34,370 nucleotides of DNA. Origin: Cardiobacteriaceae bacterium. Lineage in GTDB: Bacteria; Pseudomonadota; Gammaproteobacteria; Cardiobacteriales; Cardiobacteriaceae. How positions within the stretch are numbered: position 1 is the first letter of the stretch; the number at the start of each line of letters is the position of its first letter. Under the pieces are notes generated by a model. It saw only the letters and a list, made by a program, of their open reading frames with translations. It had not been told where the DNA came from and did no database searches. A program made the position numbers and the translations under genes. Of this stretch, positions 24,301 to 31,591 are shown one piece after another. The stretch covers positions 1-34,370 of the forward strand of contig JAGBJT010000036.1 in the NCBI GenBank assembly GCA_017934275.1, in the 5' to 3' direction.

Positions 24301-25726
24301 CAATCCGCACTGCACGACGCAAATATGCACGACCGTTGTCAGACAAATCATCACCAAGCGCAATTGCAATTGTCTGAATATGCTGACGACTTGCACCTGT
24401 TCCATAAGGACGACCTTCAATATCGTTGCCAGTTTTGAGCGTATTTTTATAAACCTTATCGGAGAAATATTCCGCACCGTTCATAACGGAACCAGCTGGA
24501 CGCGTGTCTTTTGATGCATTTGAATTTATAGCACCTTCGATTTTTAATGGTTCGCCAGTTCCTCTTTTTGAACCAATTGATAAACACCAACCGCGCCCCA
24601 TAGTTTCAGGGTTTGAGGGATTTTCGGCGAATAATTCAGCCAATCTAGAACTGAAACAAGTTTGGACTCTACTGTTTGTTGAGAAGTACCACCAATCTTT
24701 GTTTTTCCAACCGTCATCACCGCCTTCTGAACTTGGAACACCATCTACATATGTTGCAGCGTAATACAAATAGTAGTCTGATAACCAGCCAGCTCTATTC
24801 TTGCGGAATTCCGAATTAAGTTCATAAATATCAGCTAGTGGTGAATGTTTTGCTCTGTATGATGTTGCACTTACATTGTGGTGATTTTTGAGTATTCCTT
24901 TACCGCGCAATTCTGTTTTGTCTGGTTCTTGACCAACATCCTCGTTTGTATCACCGTCAGATAGAAAAATAATGTAGTTCTTTTGACAAGAGTATTGAAT
25001 AGCGTTATAAGCATGATCGACAGCAGAAACATAAACCGCCGTCGCTGGTGTCATTCCATATGGTGCGAAACTTTGGACATAACTATTGATTACTTTACCG
25101 TTTGTGTATTGTGGGTGAAGAACTTGATCATTTATGTTGTAATTACGGAAAGTCCCAGCGTTAAGCCACCAGTATGGAATAACATTGTAATAAGCACCAT
25201 ATGCATATTTATCACTACCGATAGTTGCATTCATAGCATCTTGCAGACGCTGCATTCTCGTTTTCCCTGAATCATTTTCTTTTGACATACTTCCCGAGTT
25301 ATCGAAAAGCAGAGTAATTCTTGGTAAAACTCTTCCGCTACCGCCGATGCGAGTTTCAATTACGGTTTCGGTGATTTTTTCGCCAACTTCTAGCTTATTC
25401 ACGATTGTTTCTGATTTACTCCAACCGCTAGTCTTCGTAACTTCACTATCTAAATAAGCAGGGACTGGTGCGAATGGAGATGCTGTATAACTGTCATAAG
25501 TGCTGTCTGAATCATCGCTTGAAGTAGATGAACCACCATCATCAGAATCACCTGAAGAACTGGAAGAGCTAGGGATATTAGTAGTGCTACCTGTTCCATC
25601 TGGATCATCGAGAGAATGATGTTGATATTGTGCAAATGCACTAAAAGTTATGCTGCTAATTCCTAAACAAATTGCCGTAGAAAGCAAAAGAGGGGATTTC
25701 AGCGCGTCTTGGATTTTCTTTTTCAT
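21314..25726 (-). CDS. PilC/PilY1-family type IV pilus biogenesis and adhesion protein, copy 2
   Basis: The 1470-aa paralogue of the first pilC gene. The start is the ATG at 25726 (MKKKIQDALKSPLLLSTAIC), with AAGGA upstream and a good signal peptide ending near Ala32; an upstream ATG at 25801 would put 25 residues before it. A Ser/Asp-rich linker (about 50-80) is absent from copy 1. MIDAS DNSGSM is at 142-147, with IIFLSDGDTNED after it. The C-terminal propeller has the calcium site DVDFDGIAD near 1025, followed by VAYAGDYNGDLYRFDLR. The tail is RTSLREVKMLER. A T15 tract (coding sense) lies 122 nt upstream of the ATG. The divergent vWA regions suggest different adhesive properties. Confidence 0.9.
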   Translation of the reverse strand: MKKKIQDALKSPLLLSTAICLGISSITFSAFAQYQHHSLDDPDGTGSTTNIPSSSSSSGDSDDGGSSTSSDDSDSTYDSYTASPFAPVPAYLDSEVTKTSGWSKSETIVNKLEVGEKITETVIETRIGGSGRVLPRITLLFDNSGSMSKENDSGKTRMQRLQDAMNATIGSDKYAYGAYYNVIPYWWLNAGTFRNYNINDQVLHPQYTNGKVINSYVQSFAPYGMTPATAVYVSAVDHAYNAIQYSCQKNYIIFLSDGDTNEDVGQEPDKTELRGKGILKNHHNVSATSYRAKHSPLADIYELNSEFRKNRAGWLSDYYLYYAATYVDGVPSSEGGDDGWKNKDWWYFSTNSRVQTCFSSRLAELFAENPSNPETMGRGWCLSIGSKRGTGEPLKIEGAINSNASKDTRPAGSVMNGAEYFSDKVYKNTLKTGNDIEGRPYGTGASRQHIQTIAIALGDDLSDNGRAYLRRAVRIDPDLQDKLKGAKFGPGYVDVSDSDDLTAAFDNLFSAITVIGTSSTTKEVEYSDDKKTDTDKTETSTSESSTTETGGLVTTALASPVSIATSSLDVSKYPSDVGNNYGLMSILNINTSNWSSALKFYRIYRTSVKQGDFCDKMNDGGYLCNEADYEKGETPANLANFPKNRQVLAKHPVAANNYEVFDLNSAKKYVLLPKKFGFSKLKYKDEFANGFWPWLLRDASQTDKQIAENIEKLNLDEQIVSQYRDRLANGEPEYERQMGDVLDAGALAIPNTDGRELEEDKTDNAKYLLMGANDGMLYAFERNTTTVSPYDLKFNYLPYRMPREEGETLGEALSQIADVSYGTAIQHMYGVNGGFALLTTASALNDKNEAVRNRETLVIGNMGQGGRGAYALLANGNDPTSAAENAPVGFEKSIKDGGLWEVYNGKGDSKMGYTISKPSAYPIAKDWKLDEKGERQVVDPLGDIRVAAFIANGFPTGAKDASASERHNHDGKPTLYIYDALGVNFSLKKPQAFKNGHGGTLIKKIEAPAEEHANGINALAAPVVVDVDFDGIADVAYAGDYNGDLYRFDLRGAPSKWSAVKIFNGEATQPITAAPAVYRIPQKLLEEGKIAGDKYVVVFGTGSDIYHKDRESAGERQAMYGIYDDLTDEKPEAAGVNQLIEQKLEVEGESRYIRKRADGLDEYPNLVGKYKGWKVLLDEGHDNGDGTGVTSERVVVQPDVLFEGVFFTTRAYSIESSAIGISFLTPNMTSQSDTLEGNDDFEEVSKNEGDWVVISSSPVLNHGTADAGETCGTHDTTEQRKIVTVYERKKKSTSTTTGESHSGSKFTEKESTKGYSWFMGLNVLTGGKLNSDSITFAKDRRSEDELNAMTEEERKKAIAKEGEFVGDKYDEILSATVIQRASESNKLRDALNQNGGVQGGELTNPGVVGKSALTGKAQNNQCAKGNNGIQDFGIYASGSSSGMIQKGLVVKPCGGSFIRTSLREVKMLER

Positions 25727-25848
25727 AATTTTGTTCCTTATAAATTTATGAGTTGAACTGACAAAAATTGCCAAGCGCGAAAACAGCACGGTAAAAACCA
25801 AAAATTGTCGATTTAATCTGTTTTTTTAATATTTACAATGAAAGTTGC

Positions 25849-25863
25849 AAAAAAAAAAAAAAA
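25849..25863. repeat. A15 tract (T15 on the pilC strand), candidate phase-variation site
   Basis: Fifteen uninterrupted A on the plus strand lie 122 nt from the start codon of pilC copy 2. That is the same distance as the tract at pilC copy 1, but with complementary base on the coding strand. Confidence 0.8.
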
Positions 25864-25916
25864 CAGCAACGCGATTATGAACGATTTTTTATAAATATTT
25901 TGCGGCAATAAAAAAC

Positions 25917-25963
25917 GACAATTTTTGTCAGATTTTTTATTTGGTTATCTGACAAAAATTGTC
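25917..25963. repeat. Pair of GACAAWWWTTGTC motifs upstream of pilC copy 2
   Basis: GACAATTTTTGTC at 25917-25929 and GACAAAAATTGTC at 25951-25963 are 21 bp apart in inverted orientation, between the homopolymer and the end of trhP. Confidence 0.8.
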
Positions 25964-26012
25964 GCAAATTTTTTCGTAAAAATTTATCTCTTTATGATGG
26001 AAAATAACACTG

Positions 26013-27452
26013 TTACTGTTTATTTTTATCAAAAACTTTACTAATTAAACAAAAGGGTTGATTTGAGCGCGCAATATTATTTATTTCATTTATTGTTTTT
26101 AACTGTGTATTTTTATCCGTATCTAATATTTCAAAATCAACTTCAACCACCCAACCGCTACCTTTTGCCGCATCTAAATTTTCCCCTGTTTTAATATCAT
26201 AAATTGCGGAAATTTTGGCTTTAATTGTATTTTTCGGAAGATAAATTTCCACTTGATTATTAACTTCAAATCTATTTTTAACTTCCACTAAAACACGGTT
26301 TTTATTAGGATTAAAACCGATAACTTCACCGACAAATTGCCGTGTTGCTAAAAGCGAGGAACCGAATTCATAATTTTGCGGTTCAAAGCTATGTTTTTTA
26401 ACGAAAAATCCATCGGTATAACCGCGGTTAGCTAATCCGTCTAATTCATAATATAAGTTTGGATTAAAGTCTTTTCCAGCTAGTGCATCATCAATTGCCT
26501 GACGGTAAATTTGTGCGGTTCTTGCCGCGTAATAATGTGATTTTGTCCGCCCTTCAATTTTTAAGCAATCAACTCCGATTTTGACTAATTCCGAAATATG
26601 CTCTATCGCCCTTAAATCACGGCTATTCATTATGTAAGTTCCGTTATCATCTTCGGATATTTCCATATACTCATTTGGGCGATTTTCTTCTTCTAAAAAA
26701 TAGGTTTTATCTGCTAAAAAATGCCTATCTTGCGCAAAATTTTCTTGACTGTTATTTGATATTTTTATGAATTCTTCGGCAGAAAAAATATTAGCGTCCG
26801 TCGGTATAAAACCACCCTCTCCATCAGAAATTGCATTATGCGTTTTATATTTCCAACGGCAGGCGTTAGTGCAAGTTCCCTGATTCGGATCGCGATTATT
26901 AAAGTAGCCAGAAAGAAGACATCTGCCAGAATATGCAATACAAAGTGCTCCGTGAATAAACACTTCGATTTCCGTATCAGGGCATTTTTCGCGGATTTCC
27001 GCGATTTCTTTCAGTGTTAATTCGCGCGACAAAATGCAACGGCTAATCCCAACCGACTTCCAAAACTGCACCGTCGCCCAATTTACCGTATTAGCTTGCA
27101 CGGACAAATGTATGACAATGTCAGGAAAAGCCTCGCGCACCAGCATTATCAAACCTGGATCGCTCATAATAAAAGCATCAGGTTTTGCGGCGGCGGAAAG
27201 TTCTAAATCACGGATTGCGGTTTGCAATTTGTAGTTGTGCGGCTGCGTATTCACCGTCAAATAAAATTTTTTCCCGAGAGAATGCGCCTCGTCGATTGCA
27301 TCTTTGAGATTTTCGTCGTTGAATTGATTGCCGCGCATTCGCAGAGAATAGCGCGAAGAGCCCGCATAAACCGCATCAGCACCGTAAGCAAAGGCATAAC
27401 GCATCGTCTTCGGCGAACCAGCGGGGGAAAGAAGTTCAATTTTTTTATTCAT
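26013..27452 (-). CDS. trhP: U32-family tRNA 5-hydroxyuridine synthesis protein TrhP (YegQ)
   Basis: A 479-aa protein of peptidase family U32, of the TrhP/YegQ type. These work with prephenate to hydroxylate U34 of tRNAs en route to cmo5U/mo5U, and are not true peptidases. Signatures are the start KKIELLSPAGSPKTMRYAFA, ADAVYAG, the cysteine-rich region GALCIAYSGRCLLSGYFNN with GTCTNACRWKYK (four cysteines in the iron-sulfur-binding pattern), and DCLKIEGRTKSHYYAA. The C-terminal domain carries GEVIGFNPNKNRVLVEVKN. Length fits YegQ rather than the shorter UbiU/UbiV. It is divergent from dapF across a 578-bp gap. Confidence 0.92.
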   Translation of the reverse strand: MNKKIELLSPAGSPKTMRYAFAYGADAVYAGSSRYSLRMRGNQFNDENLKDAIDEAHSLGKKFYLTVNTQPHNYKLQTAIRDLELSAAAKPDAFIMSDPGLIMLVREAFPDIVIHLSVQANTVNWATVQFWKSVGISRCILSRELTLKEIAEIREKCPDTEIEVFIHGALCIAYSGRCLLSGYFNNRDPNQGTCTNACRWKYKTHNAISDGEGGFIPTDANIFSAEEFIKISNNSQENFAQDRHFLADKTYFLEEENRPNEYMEISEDDNGTYIMNSRDLRAIEHISELVKIGVDCLKIEGRTKSHYYAARTAQIYRQAIDDALAGKDFNPNLYYELDGLANRGYTDGFFVKKHSFEPQNYEFGSSLLATRQFVGEVIGFNPNKNRVLVEVKNRFEVNNQVEIYLPKNTIKAKISAIYDIKTGENLDAAKGSGWVVEVDFEILDTDKNTQLKTINEINNIARSNQPFCLISKVFDKNKQ

Positions 27453-28030
27453 TGTCTTACTTTGTCTTGTTTATGTATTGATGGCAAGATTTTTTTTGAC
27501 AAAAATTGTCATTTTCTTGAAAAACAAGGATTTTCTGCTGCATATTTTTTATCCATTTCCGACAATTTTTGTCAATCGCGGTATTTTTTAGCGTATTTGC
27601 TAAATTTCACCGCTGGATTTTTTTTGATAAGCGACAAAAAATGTCGTTTTTTTATTTTTCCTTCTCAAAAACGGTAAAAATAAACTTTTTATATATTTTT
27701 CAATGTTAAATATATATTCCGTTTATCTTTTTTCTGAAAAATTAGCTTTCCGATAATATAAATTTATGGATTTTCATCTAAATATAAAAATCTTGCGACA
27801 ATTTTTGTCAGCTTGCGGTAAAAATTAGCAAAAACTGGAAAATTTCCGCTACAAATTTTGTCAATTCGTTGATTTTATTGAAAATTTTTACAAAAATATC
27901 AGAAAAGTCCTTCTATAAAATCCAGTAGACCATAATTTTCAGACAAATTCGCTATTCATATAACAAATAGTCAGCGAAAATTTCCGCAAAAATTTAGTGT
28001 CAAATTAAAAAATTCAAGGAGTTTTCCAAA
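27453..28030. other. AT-rich divergent intergenic region with a cluster of repeated motifs
   Basis: This 578-bp gap between trhP and dapF has no credible gene. It contains GACAAAAATTGTC at 27498, GACAATTTTTGTC at 27561, a GACAAAAAATGTC variant at 27633, an exact copy at 27797 and a weaker variant near 27853. Promoters for both flanking genes must lie here, and dapF has its AAGGAG at the right end. The density of the motif is the highest in the window. Confidence 0.75.
27498..27809. repeat. Cluster of GACAAWWWTTGTC motifs between trhP and dapF
   Basis: Three exact copies (27498-27510, 27561-27573, 27797-27809) and one variant with a longer A-run (27633-27645) lie in both orientations, outside any gene. 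Confidence 0.8.
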
Positions 28031-28900
28031 ATGCAGCTTGATTTTCAAAAAATGCACGGTCTCGGTAATGATTTTGCCGTTTTTGACTGCCGTAACCGTA
28101 GTTTTGAATTTACCTCCGATCAAATCAAATGCTTATCCGACCGCAATCTCGGTATCGGTTTCGATCAAATGTTGGTGATTGAAAATCCGCCGAATGACAA
28201 TGTCGATTTTCTCTACCGTATTTTTAATGCCGACGGCGGTGAAGTCGAACATTGTGGTAACGGTGCAAGATGTTTTGCGAAATATTTACGGGATAAAGGG
28301 ATTTTTAATTTCCAACGCCCCGTGCGAGTGGCAATTAAAAAAGGCTATATCGAAATCGATTATGTCGGAAAAGATGCTAACGGTGAGGATATTTTCCGCG
28401 TCGATATGGGGCAGGTGGATTTTTCACCATTTACGCATAAGCAAAGTTCAGCTTTGGAAGAACGCATCGATTGCGGCGTTTTTGGTATTTTTTCCTTTGG
28501 GATTTTGTCGATTGGTAATCCGCACGCGGTTTGTGTTGTCGAAGATATAAAAACCGCACCCGTTAAAGAAATCGGTAGTTTTTTACAAAATCACCCACTC
28601 TTTCCAGAAAAAGTCAATGTCGGATTTATGCAGCTTTGTGGTCGCGACCGCATAAAACTTAGAGTTTTCGAACGCGGTTGCGGTGAAACAAAAGCTTGCG
28701 GAACGGGAGCTTGTGCTGCAACGGCAGTCGGTATCGGGCGCGGAATTTTGGATAGATGCGTAACCGTCGAACTCGCGGGCGGAAATGTTATGGTTGAGTG
28801 GAACGGAACAGAATTTGCCAAAATTACGATGAACGGTCGGGCAAGCACGGTTTATTCAGGAAAAATCGACGAATCTTCTTTACAAACAACTTCCAAATAA
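28031..28900 (+). CDS. dapF: Diaminopimelate epimerase
   Basis: DapF interconverts LL- and meso-diaminopimelate for lysine and peptidoglycan synthesis, using two cysteines. The 289-aa protein shows FQKMHGLGNDFAVFD at the start, the first catalytic Cys75 in EHCGNGARCFAKYL, the substrate region GNPHAVCVVED, and the second catalytic Cys near 223 in GCGETKACGTGACAATAVG. It is slightly longer than the usual 274-280 aa. The start ATG has AAGGAG upstream. It is followed by its own terminator, so it is likely a single-gene transcript. Confidence 0.97.
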   Translation: MQLDFQKMHGLGNDFAVFDCRNRSFEFTSDQIKCLSDRNLGIGFDQMLVIENPPNDNVDFLYRIFNADGGEVEHCGNGARCFAKYLRDKGIFNFQRPVRVAIKKGYIEIDYVGKDANGEDIFRVDMGQVDFSPFTHKQSSALEERIDCGVFGIFSFGILSIGNPHAVCVVEDIKTAPVKEIGSFLQNHPLFPEKVNVGFMQLCGRDRIKLRVFERGCGETKACGTGACAATAVGIGRGILDRCVTVELAGGNVMVEWNGTEFAKITMNGRASTVYSGKIDESSLQTTSK

Positions 28901-28927
28901 ATATTTCCGTATTTGAAATAAATACAA

Positions 28928-28958
28928 AGAAGCGCGGAATTTCTGCGCTTTTATTTTT
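28928..28958 (+). terminator. Rho-independent terminator of dapF
   Basis: AAGCGC (28930-28935) pairs with GCGCTT (28945-28950) and is followed by TTATTTTT. Confidence 0.75.
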
Positions 28959-28973
28959 CCGTGTTTTTATTGC

Positions 28974-28986
28974 GACAAAAATTGTC
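28974..28986. repeat. GACAAAAATTGTC motif upstream of the TPR gene
   Basis: An exact copy about 50 bp before the TPR gene start, just after the dapF terminator. Confidence 0.7.
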
Positions 28987-29033
28987 AGTTTCCGTCAAAA
29001 TATTTATCTCAATCCAAATCGAACAAATCAGAA

Positions 29034-30746
29034 ATGCCGAATTACTCAATCTCAAATTTTTTGCTTGCAAGCGCAATTTGCAGTTTTTTTACCGTATATA
29101 GCCAAAATGCGGTAAGCGACGGAAATTTCAGTAAAAAACTCAAAGATACCGCAGCACCAGAATGGCAAAACTCCTCGCGCTGGATTTACAACTCACTGGT
29201 CGCGAAATTTGCCGACGCGCAGGAAAATTATTCCAATGCCATCATCGCTATCGACGGTATCGCGGAAGCTTCCAAGCAATACGGCGCATTCGCTTACAAC
29301 TTCGATTTGGAGATGTCCGTAGAGCATTTTCAGCGTGCGGTAGAAATCGCTAAACAATGGGTAAATAGCTATCCCGACGATGCTACCGCCCGCGAAAATT
29401 TAATCCACGCGCTACTTGCAAATAAAGATGAACACAGTGCTTTTGCGGAAATGCAAGAGTTGCTCAACCGCGATTCTTCCGTGCAAGTGGTTGCGCAAAT
29501 TGCCAATTTAATCCCGTTTTTGCCAGATGAAAACCGCCGTATTGTCTTGCTTAAACAGCTTTGCAATAACTTTCCCGATAATCCCTTTCTTTATTACTAC
29601 CTCGGAATAACCGCGCGGGAAATCGGACAAATCGAAGTCGCCGTCGAAGCTTTTGAAGATGCTCTGATGCTGGAAAAAAATTGGCGGCAAGTTGAAATTC
29701 TTTTGGTGCAAGCACTTGCGGGGATTGGAGAAATTAACCGTGCAAGGGAAATTTTGGCGAAACTGCGTAAAGATCATCCAGACGAAGCTTCTCTTTGGGC
29801 GATAGAAAGTGAAATTTTGCTGAAAAACAATCTTTGGACGGAAGCGGAAAAATTCCTAGAACTTTGGCAAAAAACTCGTCCGAATGATGCAAATATCAAG
29901 CGCGATGCGGCAAAAATTTATTCCAGCGCGGGCAATGTCGTAAAAGCCGAAGAAATTTACCGCCAAATGCGCGACCGCGGCGATATCAGCTCTGACACAT
30001 ATTTATTTCTCATCGCGCAGGGCTATTCCAACGGTAAAAATAAAAAAGAAGCGATTAAAACTCTCGAAAAAATCAGCTCCGAATCCCGTAACTTTCTGCC
30101 CGCACAGCAGCAAATCGCCAGTTTGAGCCTCGAAGTTTTCGGAATGAAAAAAGCTCAGGAAATATTTCAAAAAATCCGCCGCGATTTTCCTGATTACGCC
30201 TTGGAGATTTATCTCATCGAAATCGCGCAATTGGAGCGAATTAAGCCCGCTGCCGCTGACAAAATCATTCAAGAAGCAAAAAGAAATTTTCCCGATAACA
30301 CGGAAATTCTCTACGCAGAAGCCGAACATTTGAGCAGAATGGAAAAAATCACGGAAGCGGAAAAAATTTATCAGCAAATACTTCTGCAAGATGAGGCAAA
30401 TATCGATGCGCTCAACGCTTACGGCTATTTGCTTTTGCAACAAAAAAACCGTTATCAAGAAGCAAAAAAACTCATCGAACAAGCGGTAAAAAAATATCCA
30501 GAATCGCCCGCAATTCAGGATTCTTACGCCTTACTTTTGCTCAAAGAAGATAAAAAAGAACAAGCTCTAATCTGGGCACAGCGCGCTTATGCGGTTTATC
30601 GTAGCGACGAAATTTGCGCCCATTACCTCGAAATCCTCGCGGCAAACGATAAAAAAGAACGGGCAAAAGAAGTTTTTAACTCCATCAAACAAGCTCAAAA
30701 AGCAATGCCGAAATCGCTCGCAATCGGCAAAAAATTAGATTTATAA
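29034..30746 (+). CDS. TPR-repeat protein (periplasmic/outer-membrane type, lolB-linked)
   Basis: The 570-aa protein has a signal-peptide-like N-terminus (MPNYSISNFLLASAICSFFTVYS). Tandem tetratricopeptide-like helical pairs follow, seen as repeated A...Y/F...A...P spaced about 34 residues, e.g. NPFLYYYLGITAREIGQIEVAVEAFEDAL, NVVKAEEIYRQMRDRGD, ITEAEKIYQQILLQDEANIDALNAYGYLL and SPAIQDSYALLLLKEDKKEQALIWAQRAY. TPRs mediate protein-protein contact; a precise role is unknown. A TPR protein directly before lolB is a common beta/gammaproteobacterial arrangement. It precedes lolB by 11 bp, implying co-transcription. No strong Shine-Dalgarno precedes the ATG. Confidence 0.85.
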   Translation: MPNYSISNFLLASAICSFFTVYSQNAVSDGNFSKKLKDTAAPEWQNSSRWIYNSLVAKFADAQENYSNAIIAIDGIAEASKQYGAFAYNFDLEMSVEHFQRAVEIAKQWVNSYPDDATARENLIHALLANKDEHSAFAEMQELLNRDSSVQVVAQIANLIPFLPDENRRIVLLKQLCNNFPDNPFLYYYLGITAREIGQIEVAVEAFEDALMLEKNWRQVEILLVQALAGIGEINRAREILAKLRKDHPDEASLWAIESEILLKNNLWTEAEKFLELWQKTRPNDANIKRDAAKIYSSAGNVVKAEEIYRQMRDRGDISSDTYLFLIAQGYSNGKNKKEAIKTLEKISSESRNFLPAQQQIASLSLEVFGMKKAQEIFQKIRRDFPDYALEIYLIEIAQLERIKPAAADKIIQEAKRNFPDNTEILYAEAEHLSRMEKITEAEKIYQQILLQDEANIDALNAYGYLLLQQKNRYQEAKKLIEQAVKKYPESPAIQDSYALLLLKEDKKEQALIWAQRAYAVYRSDEICAHYLEILAANDKKERAKEVFNSIKQAQKAMPKSLAIGKKLDL

Positions 30747-30757
30747 GGCTTACAAAA

Positions 30758-31291
30758 ATGAAAAAAATCATCTTAATCGCGCTCTCTGTCGTAATTCTCA
30801 CCGCCTGCGCCCCGAAAATTGAAAACGCGGCAAATTCAACATTTACCGATAAAAATAATTTCAATGCCCAAGGAAAAATCGCGCTTGATTGCCCAAAATG
30901 CGATAAATACCGCTGCCACAACGAACCGTTCTCCGCCGCAATGAATTGGCAACATCAAAATCAAATTGATAGGCTGAAATTTTTCGACCCAATGGGCGCG
31001 GAAGTAATGCAGCTCGAATATCAAGCAAACGGAAAAATAACTCTGCGCGATAAAAAACAAACGCGCGAACTTACGGTAGAAGAACTCGCAGAAGAAGTGG
31101 GGCTCACTATTCCCGTGAAAAATACCGCTCATTGGCTATTTGAAAACCGCGGCGGGCAAGCGAAATTCAATGCCGAAAATTGGAGCGTTGAAACCAAAAA
31201 TTGGCAGGAAAACGGTTTTTATCAGCGGATAAATTTGCAACAAGCACAGTGCAAAGTGAAAATTTTTGTCGAAAAAGTGCAGGGAATTTGA
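30758..31291 (+). CDS. lolB: Outer-membrane lipoprotein LolB
   Basis: LolB receives lipoproteins from the periplasmic carrier LolA and inserts them in the outer membrane. The 177-aa product has a lipoprotein signal peptide with LTAC (Cys17), then FNAQGKIAL, AAMNWQHQNQIDRLKFFDPMGAEVMQLEY and, later, NTAHWLFEN in the position of the family's conserved PxxxLxxWL segment. It is divergent and rather short, and has two additional cysteine pairs (CPKC, YRCH) near residues 46-53. It follows the TPR gene by 11 bp with AAGG before the ATG. The ispE gene that often follows lolB is missing here. Confidence 0.85.
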   Translation: MKKIILIALSVVILTACAPKIENAANSTFTDKNNFNAQGKIALDCPKCDKYRCHNEPFSAAMNWQHQNQIDRLKFFDPMGAEVMQLEYQANGKITLRDKKQTRELTVEELAEEVGLTIPVKNTAHWLFENRGGQAKFNAENWSVETKNWQENGFYQRINLQQAQCKVKIFVEKVQGI

Positions 31292-31475
31292 AATATTTCG
31301 ACAAAAATTGAAGGGAAAATAAATAGACATTTTTTGTCAAGTTGTTGATTTTTTAAGAAAGAAAAATATAAGCGACAAAAAAATGTCGCAAAAATGCAGA
31401 AAAAATTTGCAAAAAGATGCGCGATGTATAGAATGCTCGCCTCTCAAAAAAACGAGCGTAAGCTTGTAACTCAAC
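31292..31475. other. Intergenic stretch between lolB and tRNA-Gln with motif variants
   Basis: This short AT-rich region has GACATTTTTTGTC at 31326-31338 and GACAAAAAAATGTC at 31374-31387, plus half-sites near 31262 and 31299. It carries the promoter for the tRNA/prs transcript; GTATAGAATGC near 31424-31434 resembles a -10 element. Confidence 0.55.
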
Positions 31476-31550
31476 TGGGGTATCGCCAAGTGGTAAGGCA
31501 CCGGGTTTTGATCCCGGCATTCGTAGGTTCGAATCCTGCTACCCCAGCCA
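31476..31550 (+). tRNA. tRNA-Gln (anticodon UUG), CCA encoded
   Basis: The 75-nt cloverleaf starts TGGGGTATC and ends CTACCCCAGCCA. The acceptor stem TGGGGTA pairs with TACCCCA. The anticodon stem CCGGG/CCCGG encloses TTTTGAT, giving TTG at 31508-31510. The T arm has GGTTCGAATCC. The discriminator G precedes CCA. Confidence 0.97.
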
Positions 31551-31591
31551 TTCTTTTACTTCTCAAAACAAATTCTTCAAAGGTGGTTTCC

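Larger units (their letters stand above)
25727..26012. promoter_or_regulatory. Upstream region of pilC copy 2
   Basis: This 286-bp region has the Shine-Dalgarno, a degenerate motif copy GACAAAAATTGCC (25760-25772), a T15/A15 tract (25849-25863) and an inverted pair of exact GACAAWWWTTGTC motifs (25917-25963). The composition mirrors the region upstream of pilC copy 1. No promoter boxes are called. Confidence 0.6.

Noticed and set aside
25450-25641. Minus-strand 63-codon frame in the Ser-rich region of pilC copy 2
   Set aside because: It is an alternative-frame shadow of the low-complexity linker.
14083-28986. GACAAWWWTTGTC copies as a CRISPR array
   Set aside because: Copies are 13 bp, unevenly spaced over kilobases, in both orientations and without uniform spacers.
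31394-31591. N-terminal extension of prs
   Set aside because: The frame runs through the tRNA-Gln gene; prs homology starts after 31592.
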